A stretch of DNA of 41,473 nucleotides from Planctomycetota bacterium (GTDB taxonomy: Bacteria > Planctomycetota > UBA1135 > UBA2386). Below the pieces are notes generated by a model that did no database searches, was not told where the DNA came from, and saw only the letters and a list, made by a program, of their open reading frames with translations. The DNA lies in NCBI GenBank assembly GCA_020851075.1, contig JADZDL010000340.1, positions 1 through 41,473 on the forward strand, written 5' to 3'. Positions 9,439 to 17,721 of this stretch are shown piece after piece (the stretch's first letter is position 1; every line of letters begins with the position of its first letter). Position numbers and translations under genes: made by a program.

Positions 9439-11862
9439 ATGATCTCACTGCTTGCCCTCTGGCAGGACCCCGAAGCGGCGACGGTGCATACCGAGGAGAC
9501 GTTCCGTTTCCTCAACGCACCACCCTTGTGGGTGCTCGCCCTGCTGATCCTGCCGGCCACCGTGCTGTTCGCCTGGTGGTCCTACAGTGGCCTGTCGCGC
9601 CTCGAACGGCCGACGCGCATCACGCTCTCGATCTTGCGCTGGGTGGCGATCGTCATCTGCCTTCTGTTGCTGTTCCAACCGGCCTTCGAGACCACGACCT
9701 ATCGCAAGACGCAGAACCAGGTGCACGTGCTCGTCGACGACAGCGCCAGCATGACGCGCAAGGACACCTACCCGGCCGACGAACAGCGCGAACCGCTCGC
9801 GGCCATGCTCGGCGGCGAGGAGCTGGCGTCGCAAACGCGGCAAGAGCTCGTGCGCAAGGTGCTCGATCGCGCCGACGGCCTGCTCGCGAAGCTGCGTACA
9901 ACCCACGACGTCCGGCTGTTCCGCGTGCAGCGCAAGCCGGCCCCGATCCGATCGCTCGACGAACTCACCGGCCGCGGCAGCCGCACGTCCCTCGGCGATG
10001 CCCTCGACCTGCACCTCGGCGCGGCGGGCGGCGCCAACCTCGACTCCGTGATCCTCGTCTCGGACGGCCGCAACAACGCCGGACTCGATCCGGTCGAAGT
10101 CGCGCGCAACTATGCGATGCGCGGCATCACGATCCACACCGTGGGCGTCGGCGACCCCGAACCACCGCGCAACGCCTGGCTGGTCGGCCCCGGCGGCCCG
10201 AAGGAAGCCCTGCGCGAAGAAGAAGTCGGCTTCGACGTAACGTTGCGCGCCGACGGCCTGCGCGGCCGCCGGGCCCGCATCGAACTGCTGGGTTCGCGCG
10301 ACGGCGGCGCGTTCTCGCCACTCGCCACGGCCAACGGCGAACTGCCCGCCGATGGCGACAGTGTCAAAGTCCGCGTCTTCCACGCCTTCCAGGAAGCGGG
10401 TGACTGGACGCTGAAGTTCGTGCTCGCCCCACAGCCCGAAGAGAGCCAGCTCGACGACAACGAGGACGTGCGTTTCCTGCGGGTCAACGACGAGAAGATC
10501 CGCGTGCTCTACATCGAAGAGCGCCCGCGCTGGGAATACCGCTACGTGAAGACGTGCTTGAAGCGCGTCGACCCGAGCATCCAGATGCAGTCGATGCTCT
10601 TCGAAGCGAGCCCGAAGTTTGAACAGGAGCACAGCGCCGACCTGCCACCGCTGCGCGACCTGCCGCGCACCGAGAAGGAACTGCTGCAGTACCACTGCAT
10701 CCTCATCGGCGACGTCGCTCCCGAGCGCATCGCGGCGACCGAGGACGGCATCCGCCAATGGCTCGAACTGCTCGTCAAGTACGTCGAGTTCGGCGGCGGG
10801 CTCGGCTTCTTGTGCGGCGCCGGCGAACGGTATTCCGACGCCGCGATGCCCGAGCGTTACCGCAACACGCCCCTGCAAGACCTCTTCCCCGTCGTGCTGG
10901 AAGACCAGGTCTGGCTGCAACAGCAAACGCCGCGGCGCGACCGCATGTTCCGCAGCATTCTCGAGAACCCGCTGCAGCCCCACGACATCCTGCTGCTGCA
11001 GCGCGACCCGGCGTTCAACCGCCGGCTCTGGGAAGAAGGCCTGCCGGGCTTCTACTCCTACCACCCCGTGCAGCGCGCCAAACCGGGCGCGACGGTGCTG
11101 CTGCGCCACCCAACCGAGAAGAACAACTACGGCAACCGACCGATCGCGGTCGTCAGTCCGCATCCGCGCGGCACGACGTTCTTCCTGGCGACCGACGAGA
11201 CCTGGCGCTGGCGCGACCCGTATGGCGAGACCTACATGGACGCCTTCTGGCGCAATGTCGTGCGCCATCTGGCCCAGGGACGCCTGCAGCGGCGCAATGA
11301 CCTGCTCGAACTCTCGGTCGACAAGACGAACCTCGAGATCGGCGACAAGGTGCGCGTGCTGCTGCTCGTGCACGACACCGAGCTGCAGCCCGCCGTCGCG
11401 GCCGAGCAGACGATCTTCCTGCGCGACCAGAAGGGCGCGACCGAAAAGCGCATCCTGCGAGCGGTGCCCGGCGAACCGGGCTCCTACCAGGCGAACTTCA
11501 CGATGGCCGACACCGGGGCCTACAGCTTCCTGGTTTTTGCCAACCAGAACCCGGCCGACACCGTGCTCGCCCGCGAAGACGTGCTCGTCAAGGTGCCCGA
11601 CAAGGAGCTGGCCCAATCCAGCCAGGACATTGCGACCCTCCGCAACATCGCCGAAGCAAGCCGAGGTGCTGATGGGACAGGTCGTTACGTCTTCCTCACC
11701 GACGCCGCCCAACTCGCCGTCGACATCGCCAGCCGGAAGGCCTTCGAGAGCCGCGAAGACACCCGCACCACCCCCGCCTGGGACCGCGCCCCGTCGCTGT
11801 TGCTACTTCTCGGCGTGCTCGCGGCAGAGTGGATTCTCCGCAAGCGGGCTCGGCTCGTATAG
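9439..11862 (+). CDS. VWA domain membrane protein with glutamine-amidotransferase-like region
   Basis: An 807-residue protein starting at ATG 9439. Two N-terminal helices lie at about residues 29-47 and 62-79, and then a VWA domain begins with MIDAS DDSAS (about 100-104). Later VWA strands are visible in VILVSDGRNNAG and GITIHTVGVGD. After Ig-like segments comes a region starting IRVLYIEERPRWEYRYV, typical of the GATase1-like domain found in planctomycete VWA proteins; I see no obvious catalytic Cys triad. A C-terminal helix (LLLLLGVLAAEWILRKR) puts the domains in the periplasm between membrane anchors. It forms a pair with the preceding BatA-like protein and is probably its structural partner. 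Confidence 0.88.
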   Translation: MISLLALWQDPEAATVHTEETFRFLNAPPLWVLALLILPATVLFAWWSYSGLSRLERPTRITLSILRWVAIVICLLLLFQPAFETTTYRKTQNQVHVLVDDSASMTRKDTYPADEQREPLAAMLGGEELASQTRQELVRKVLDRADGLLAKLRTTHDVRLFRVQRKPAPIRSLDELTGRGSRTSLGDALDLHLGAAGGANLDSVILVSDGRNNAGLDPVEVARNYAMRGITIHTVGVGDPEPPRNAWLVGPGGPKEALREEEVGFDVTLRADGLRGRRARIELLGSRDGGAFSPLATANGELPADGDSVKVRVFHAFQEAGDWTLKFVLAPQPEESQLDDNEDVRFLRVNDEKIRVLYIEERPRWEYRYVKTCLKRVDPSIQMQSMLFEASPKFEQEHSADLPPLRDLPRTEKELLQYHCILIGDVAPERIAATEDGIRQWLELLVKYVEFGGGLGFLCGAGERYSDAAMPERYRNTPLQDLFPVVLEDQVWLQQQTPRRDRMFRSILENPLQPHDILLLQRDPAFNRRLWEEGLPGFYSYHPVQRAKPGATVLLRHPTEKNNYGNRPIAVVSPHPRGTTFFLATDETWRWRDPYGETYMDAFWRNVVRHLAQGRLQRRNDLLELSVDKTNLEIGDKVRVLLLVHDTELQPAVAAEQTIFLRDQKGATEKRILRAVPGEPGSYQANFTMADTGAYSFLVFANQNPADTVLAREDVLVKVPDKELAQSSQDIATLRNIAEASRGADGTGRYVFLTDAAQLAVDIASRKAFESREDTRTTPAWDRAPSLLLLLGVLAAEWILRKRARLV

Positions 11863-11936
11863 CACCCCGTCGTATGGGCGCAGTCCGCGCCCCCGATCTT
11901 CCGATGTCCGTTCGGGTATCTGCCCGCTCGGGCACA

Positions 11937-11967
11937 CCTGCCAAGGGGGACTTGCCACCCCGGCAGG
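11937..11967 (+). other. possible hairpin in the 149-nt gap before the PQQ-repeat gene
   Basis: CCTGCC (11937-11942) pairs with GGCAGG (11962-11967), and inside it GGGG (11945-11948) pairs with CCCC (11958-11961), separated by an AA bulge. This is the only wide gap inside the operon after the DUF58 gene, so it may hold a leader or an internal promoter. There is no T-run, so a terminator is not supported. Confidence 0.3.
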
Positions 11968-12011
11968 CGTATCCCTCCATTCCTGACCTCCCCTTCGATC
12001 CAGACCACGCC

Positions 12012-15000
12012 ATGGCCCGCCGCCCGCTGCTTGCAACCCTGCTGCCGGCCCCCATCGTCCAGGTTTTCCTGGCGGCGCTGCTCGGCTTCTCCGTGGTCGG
12101 GCAGGCCCAGCAGCCGCCCGTGCGCGAACAGCCTGCACCGATGGAGTTCCTCGGCAGCCAGGACGACAACCTGTTCTCGCTGAGCCGTTCGCAGGAGGAC
12201 ATCCACGAATGGGAACTCGCCCTCGCCGAGGCAAGCGCCGGCGAGTTCGCCGCAGCCGTCGAGCGCCTGCACAAGCTGCTGCGAACGGAGATCGGCGGCG
12301 TGGTGCCGGTGGCCCCGGGGCGGTTCCTCGGTCTGCGGCTCGCGGTCATCACGACCCTTGCGAACCTGCCCGCCGCGGGAATGGAAGCCTACGAGACCCT
12401 GGTGCGCCGCGAAGCGGGCAACTTCGCCGATCGCCCGCTCGAACAACTCGACCAGGACCAGCTGCTGCTGCTCGCGCAACGTTTCCCCACCGCGTCGCTG
12501 GGTCAACGAGCCCGGCAACGACTGGGCGATCTCGCGCTCGAAGCCGGCCGCGGCACCGAGGCCAGCAACCACTACCGGCTCGCCCTCGACGGCAGCCCGA
12601 TCGGCAGCTCGCTCGAACAGAAGCTCGCGATCCGGCTGCTCTGCGCCAACGTCTGCAGCCAACCGCGCACGGCTCGCGTCAGCGCCGCCGCCGGTCGTTT
12701 GCCGACCCCCGGCCAGGAGGTTCTCAGCGTCCTGCCCCCCTCCGGCGATCCGACCGCCTACGCGGCTGCCGGCGGTGGCGAAGACGGCCGCACGCCGATG
12801 GAAGAACCCGCCGGCAAGCCAGCACCCGCCTGGTCCGAGGACATCGCGGCGCCGGGTTTCGACGGACGGCCAGACCGCGGGTCGTTCGCGATGTTCCCGG
12901 TCGGCGACCTCGACGGCATCTACGTGAATACGGGCCAGGAAGTGGTCGCCTTCGACCCGCTGCGCCGTTCGATCGCGTGGGTCACAGCCTCGCCGATGCG
13001 CGAGTTCAGCAAGAACTCGTACCGCTACCTCGCCGACTACGAAGAGACGATCAACCAGGACATGGTGCTCGCGGCGGCCTGCGGCGACGACGTCGTCATC
13101 GCCGCACTGCAGGTGCCTGAGAACTCGAAGACCGTCGACTTCCAGAACAACTTCCGCATCATCAACAAGATCCCCCAACGGCGCCTGTTCGCGTTCTCGC
13201 GCACCACGGGCCAGAAGTTGTGGGCGCACTACGACGAACTGGATGGCCCGAAGACGCGGCGCTTCCGCGGCCATGACGCCTGCGGCCCGCCACTCGTCGT
13301 CGGCGACACGGTCTACGCCCCGATGCACGACCGCGCCGGAGCGATCGCGTTCTCCGTCGGCGCGTACGACCTGCACACGGGCGCCCTCAAGTGGCGGCGC
13401 CTCGTCTGCAGCAGCCAGCAGGAAGTCAACATGTTCGGCAACGTGCGCGCCGAGTTCGCCGCGTCGCCGCTCGCCGTAGCCGACGGCGTGCTCTACGGCG
13501 CCGCCAACCTCGGCATCGTCTATGCGCTCGAGCTGGCCACGGGCCGCGTGCGCTGGATCGCGGCCCACGAAGTCGTGAAGATGCCGATGACGCGCATGCA
13601 TTCGCAGCAGGAACGCAGCGTCTACTTCGCGAACAATGCGCCCGTGATCGCCGACGGTGTGGTCTGCTGCACGCCGCTCGATTCGCAGTTCGTACTCGGC
13701 CTCGACGCCGAATCCGGCCGCCTGCTCTGGCGCGTGCCCGCCGATGCCCCCGTCGATCGCATCGAGAACAACGTGCGCTGGCTCGCGGGCGCCATTGACG
13801 ACGAGTTTGTGCTGGTCGGTCGGGGAGCCATCGCCATCAAGGCACGGCCCAAGGACCTGCTCGCCTCGCTCGGCGAGGTGCGCCAACTCGTGCGGCCCGA
13901 ACTGCTGCGCAACCGCAGCGCCATGGGACGACCCGCCATCACCACCGATGCACTCTGGTGCCCGGCCGGCAATGCCATTCTCGGTTTCGATCGTTCGGGC
14001 AATCCGATCGCCACCGACCGACAGATCCGCGCCAGTTCGTTCGTGCCCGGCAATCTGCTTTTTGTCGACGGCGTTGTCGTCTCGCTGCGCCAACACGCCC
14101 TCGACGTGCTCACGGATGGTCTGGCCGTGCAGAAGCGCATCGAGGACCGCTTGCACGCGTCGCCCGACGACCCGGCGGCGATCCTGCGCCTCGCCGCCAT
14201 GCGCGCCGCTACGCTGCCCGCGGACGCAACGGCGGCGATGCGCCAATCGGTGACCGATCTGTACCGGCGCGGCCTCGCTGCGAGCCTGGCGCGCGGCCTG
14301 CCGCCTACGCATCCGGTCCGCCAGGCCCTGCAGCAGGAGCTCTTCGACCAGGCCGAAGCGAGTGCCACCAGTGCGCTCGAACGCCGCGACCCGCAAGCGC
14401 TGCAGCTGCTCACCGAGGCCCGCCAGAGCGCGCCCGATCTGCGCGCGTGGCTGCGCATGCAGTTGTTGGTGCTCAACCTGCTCAGCGATCGACCCGCCCA
14501 GTTCCGCACGGAGCTCGACCGCCTCGAAGCCGAAGCGGGCAACAACACGATCCTGCAGGCCGATGGCACAGCGCAGCCGGTGCGTGCCTTCGTGCTGTGG
14601 CAACGCGCCCGTTTGTCCGACCAGGAACCGGCTGCCGCCACCGCGCTGTGGCAGGAACTGCTCGAGAACTACCCGGAGGTGGAGTTCCAACGCCGTCCCG
14701 CGAGCCAACTCGCCCAGGAAGCGATCGAGAAACTCGTCGCGGCCCACGGTCCGCAGATCTACGCAGCCATTGCCGCGCGCGCGCTGGCTGCCCTCGAAGC
14801 GGCCGGCGACGATGCACAGCGGCTGCGCGCACTGAGCACGGCGTTTCCCAACAGCACAGCCGCCAACACCGCGCGCATGCGGTTGCTCGACCATTCGGTG
14901 AAGGCCGGCGATCTCGCCATCGCCTGCGAAGTGCTCTCGCACGATGTGCGCAGCGGCACCGGCAAACCGGGCATCCTGCGCCGCGTGGCCGTCGCCGCGC

Positions 15001-16487
15001 TCGCCCGTGGTAACCGGGCCCTGGCCGCCGCGATGGCCGACCGCCTGCTGCGGGACCACCAGAGCGAAGTGTCCGACTGGCCCGAGGACCAAGGCGCAAC
15101 CTACGCGCAAGTCGTGGCCGCGCTGCAGCCGCAACTCACCTCTGCGATCCCGGCGCCGCCGCTGCAGGTGCCGACGCGCGTGCTCGCCATGGTCCAACCG
15201 CGCACGGTGCGCGAATCGTTCCATATGCCCCCGGTCGTGGTCGCCAGCGGTTTCGACCAACCCGCCGATCGCCCGCTCTATGCCGTGGGTGGCGCCGAAC
15301 TCGTCGCCATCGACCTCCATGCCCCCGGCGTGAAGAAGCCGATCCTCTGGACGATGCCAGTGCAGTTCCTCGAGCATGTCGTGCTCTGCGGCACGACCCT
15401 CGTCGTGCCGGACCTCGAACGCCTCGTCGGCGTCGACTACCGGACTGGCGCGGTTCGCTGGGAACTGCCCGGCACCTCCGGGCGCCTGCTCGACGGACTC
15501 GGTGTGCAGGACGGCGTCCTGCACGTCTCCGCCCAGGCCGACGATCCGGCCGGCGGCGCCGAGTTCCTCGGCATCGAGCCTTCCAGCGGCGCCATCCTGT
15601 TCTCGCGCAGCCTGCCGAGCGACCGCGTGAAACCCGTGCCCAAGCCAGTCGCCGGCCAGCTGCTCGCGATGCAGACGAGCACCAACGGCGATGCCGAGTT
15701 GACGCGGTTTGATCCCGTCACCGGCGCCACGCTCGCCACCGTCAAGATCGCCGCGAAGGTGCTGCAGAACGAAGCGGAACTCCGCCCCGACAGCCTGGCC
15801 ACGCGCGTCTACCCGCAAGGCATCTGCGCCGACGCGGAGCGCATCTTCTTGCCGATCGACAGCACGATCTCCGGCGATGCCCCGCGGCTGCTCGCGGTCG
15901 ACAATCGCGGCGGCGTCGTGTGGACCTGGCACGGCCTGCCCGACTGCACGCTGCGCATGGCCGCCTTGCGCGACAAGCACCTCGTCATCGTCGAAGGCGC
16001 TGAGGAAAAGGCGGGTCGCATCAGCCTGCTGCGCGCCGCCGATGGTGAAGTCCTGCGCACCACCGAACTCGGGATCGGCATCGACGTGCTCAACTGGCAA
16101 CGCACATGGTTGCCCAACCCGGCGCCTGCCGCCGTGCTGCTCAGCGATACGTCGGTCGATGGCCGCGAACGCCGCCTCATCTGCTTTGGCGTCGACGATG
16201 CCATGCCGAGTTTCCTTGAGCCGCTGCCCAACGAAGATGGCGAAGTCGAACGTTTCCCGCAGTTCGGCGAGGGGTTCCTCACGTTCGGCGTGCGCCCGGC
16301 GCAGCGCGGTCCATTCCGGCTCTACGCCCTCGACCTCAGCACCCGCAAGGGACGCATGCCGAGTGGCGACAAGTCGATCCGTCCAGGCCTGCGAGCCACC
16401 TTCGGGATGGCAACCGTAGGCGCCTACACGGTCATCGCCAGCACCGACGGTCTCTGGGTGCTAGGCTCCAACGAAACCAAGAAGTGA
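12012..16487 (+). CDS. large secreted PQQ-like beta-propeller repeat protein
   Basis: A 1491-residue protein starting at ATG 12012, chosen because it begins a clear signal sequence (MARRPLL...VQVFLAALLGFSVVGQAQ). PQQ-like blades of the form (hydrophobic)-x-A-L-D-x-x-T/S-G-x-x-x-W recur: around residues 300-325 (VVAFDPLRRSIAWV), 450-475 (AYDLHTGALKWRR), 495-520 (ALELATGRVRWIA), 560-580 (GLDAESGRLLWRV) and again near 1138 (GVDYRTGAVRWEL). The N-terminal 250 residues and the section around 700-1000 are Ala/Leu/Arg-rich and helical, resembling tetratricopeptide-type repeats. Two propellers with a helical spacer suggest a periplasmic scaffold. PQQ-cofactor residues are not evident, so enzymatic activity is not claimed. 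Confidence 0.87.
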   Translation: MARRPLLATLLPAPIVQVFLAALLGFSVVGQAQQPPVREQPAPMEFLGSQDDNLFSLSRSQEDIHEWELALAEASAGEFAAAVERLHKLLRTEIGGVVPVAPGRFLGLRLAVITTLANLPAAGMEAYETLVRREAGNFADRPLEQLDQDQLLLLAQRFPTASLGQRARQRLGDLALEAGRGTEASNHYRLALDGSPIGSSLEQKLAIRLLCANVCSQPRTARVSAAAGRLPTPGQEVLSVLPPSGDPTAYAAAGGGEDGRTPMEEPAGKPAPAWSEDIAAPGFDGRPDRGSFAMFPVGDLDGIYVNTGQEVVAFDPLRRSIAWVTASPMREFSKNSYRYLADYEETINQDMVLAAACGDDVVIAALQVPENSKTVDFQNNFRIINKIPQRRLFAFSRTTGQKLWAHYDELDGPKTRRFRGHDACGPPLVVGDTVYAPMHDRAGAIAFSVGAYDLHTGALKWRRLVCSSQQEVNMFGNVRAEFAASPLAVADGVLYGAANLGIVYALELATGRVRWIAAHEVVKMPMTRMHSQQERSVYFANNAPVIADGVVCCTPLDSQFVLGLDAESGRLLWRVPADAPVDRIENNVRWLAGAIDDEFVLVGRGAIAIKARPKDLLASLGEVRQLVRPELLRNRSAMGRPAITTDALWCPAGNAILGFDRSGNPIATDRQIRASSFVPGNLLFVDGVVVSLRQHALDVLTDGLAVQKRIEDRLHASPDDPAAILRLAAMRAATLPADATAAMRQSVTDLYRRGLAASLARGLPPTHPVRQALQQELFDQAEASATSALERRDPQALQLLTEARQSAPDLRAWLRMQLLVLNLLSDRPAQFRTELDRLEAEAGNNTILQADGTAQPVRAFVLWQRARLSDQEPAAATALWQELLENYPEVEFQRRPASQLAQEAIEKLVAAHGPQIYAAIAARALAALEAAGDDAQRLRALSTAFPNSTAANTARMRLLDHSVKAGDLAIACEVLSHDVRSGTGKPGILRRVAVAALARGNRALAAAMADRLLRDHQSEVSDWPEDQGATYAQVVAALQPQLTSAIPAPPLQVPTRVLAMVQPRTVRESFHMPPVVVASGFDQPADRPLYAVGGAELVAIDLHAPGVKKPILWTMPVQFLEHVVLCGTTLVVPDLERLVGVDYRTGAVRWELPGTSGRLLDGLGVQDGVLHVSAQADDPAGGAEFLGIEPSSGAILFSRSLPSDRVKPVPKPVAGQLLAMQTSTNGDAELTRFDPVTGATLATVKIAAKVLQNEAELRPDSLATRVYPQGICADAERIFLPIDSTISGDAPRLLAVDNRGGVVWTWHGLPDCTLRMAALRDKHLVIVEGAEEKAGRISLLRAADGEVLRTTELGIGIDVLNWQRTWLPNPAPAAVLLSDTSVDGRERRLICFGVDDAMPSFLEPLPNEDGEVERFPQFGEGFLTFGVRPAQRGPFRLYALDLSTRKGRMPSGDKSIRPGLRATFGMATVGAYTVIASTDGLWVLGSNETKK

Positions 16488-16506
16488 AGCCCACCTGGTG
16501 AAGCTC

Positions 16507-17670
16507 ATGAACAAGCCCCTGCAAACACTCCTGCGCCTGCCGGCGATTGCCATCACCTGGGCAGCCATGGTTACTCTGCCAGTCGTGGCGCTGCCGATGC
16601 AAGCCACGGCGCAAGAGCAGATGCGCCGCGGCAGCAGCAACGAACAGCTCATCGACGACGAGCTGCGCGAATCGGTGCGTCGCGGCCTCGACTGGCTGCA
16701 AGCGCACCAGGACAAGGACGGTTCGTGGCACGAGATCGTCGGCTACAAGCTCAACACCGTCTACGAAGCCCTCGATTCGCGACCGCAGCCGCACGTCGGC
16801 GTGACCGCGCTGGCCTTGATGAGCTTCCTCGCCGGCGGCCACCTGCCCGATCGCGGCAAGTACGGCGACGTGCTGCACAAGGGCATCGACTTCATCCTGT
16901 CCTGTTCGCAGGACGACGGTCAGCTGACGGCCAATGGTACGCGCATGTACAGCCATGCGTTTGCGACGCTATTCCTCGCCGAGGTCTACGGCATGGTCGA
17001 GCGCGCCGACGTGAAGAAGACCCTGCAGCGCTCGGTCGACCTCATCGTCGACTCGCAGAATGCCGAGGGTGGCTGGCGCTACCGCCCGTTCGCGCGCGAG
17101 TCCGACATGTCGATCACGGTCTGCCAGGTGCTCGCCCTGCGTTCCGCCCGCAACGTCGGCATCCACGTGCCGATCTCGACCATCCGCAACGCCCAGAGCT
17201 ACGTCTACCGCAGCGCGGTGCGCGGCAACGAACGGCGCTACCGCTACGGCCAGGGTGCCTACGGCGACGACAGCGGCAGTTTCCGCTACCAGAACCGCGA
17301 CCAGACCCGGGCAACGTTCCCGCTGACCGCTGCGGGTGTAACGACCTTGTACGCGGCAGGAGAATACGACAGCCCGATCATCCGCGATGCGCTCGAATAC
17401 CTCGACCGCCGCATGCCCAGCTTCAATGAGGAGTCGGAGGACCACTACTTCTTCTACTACGGGCACTACTATGCGGTGCAGGCCTACTACATCACCGGCG
17501 ATCCAAAGTGGACCAAGTACTTCCGCACCATGAAGACCCTGCTGCTGCAGAAGCAGCGCAAGGACGGCAGCTGGCCATGCCGGGCCGGGCCTGGCGAGGC
17601 GTTCAGCACGGCGGTGGCGACCTTGATCCTGCAGATCCCGTTGCAGTACCTGCCGATCTTCCAACGGTGA
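16507..17670 (+). CDS. secreted prenyltransferase / squalene-oxidase-repeat (alpha-toroid) protein
   Basis: 387 residues from ATG 16507; an in-frame GTG at 16498 is an alternative start. A signal sequence covers about residues 1-36 (hydrophobic LRLPAIAITWAAMVTLPVVALP, then QATAQEQ). Repeats of the terpenoid-cyclase/prenyltransferase alpha-alpha barrel are seen: GLDWLQAHQDKDGSWHE, SVDLIVDSQNAEGGWRY and TLLLQKQRKDGSWPC, each with the QxxDGSW-like turn. The DxDD acid motif of squalene-hopene cyclases is not present, so a cyclase reaction is unlikely; in planctomycetes this fold is common in exported proteins of unknown function. It follows the PQQ-repeat gene by 19 nt and is probably co-transcribed with it. 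Confidence 0.88.
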   Translation: MNKPLQTLLRLPAIAITWAAMVTLPVVALPMQATAQEQMRRGSSNEQLIDDELRESVRRGLDWLQAHQDKDGSWHEIVGYKLNTVYEALDSRPQPHVGVTALALMSFLAGGHLPDRGKYGDVLHKGIDFILSCSQDDGQLTANGTRMYSHAFATLFLAEVYGMVERADVKKTLQRSVDLIVDSQNAEGGWRYRPFARESDMSITVCQVLALRSARNVGIHVPISTIRNAQSYVYRSAVRGNERRYRYGQGAYGDDSGSFRYQNRDQTRATFPLTAAGVTTLYAAGEYDSPIIRDALEYLDRRMPSFNEESEDHYFFYYGHYYAVQAYYITGDPKWTKYFRTMKTLLLQKQRKDGSWPCRAGPGEAFSTAVATLILQIPLQYLPIFQR

Positions 17671-17721
17671 CCCTTCGCACGGTGATCCGGACCTCGTGAG
17701 CATTCTTCTGCTGACACCGCG

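Noticed and set aside
11685..16100. 1471-codon open frame on the minus strand opposite the PQQ-repeat gene
   Set aside because: Same shadow effect; the plus strand has signal peptide and blade motifs, the minus strand has none.
16507..17670. Squalene-hopene cyclase
   Set aside because: Fold repeats are present but the DxDD catalytic motif is missing, and the protein has a signal sequence and is short.
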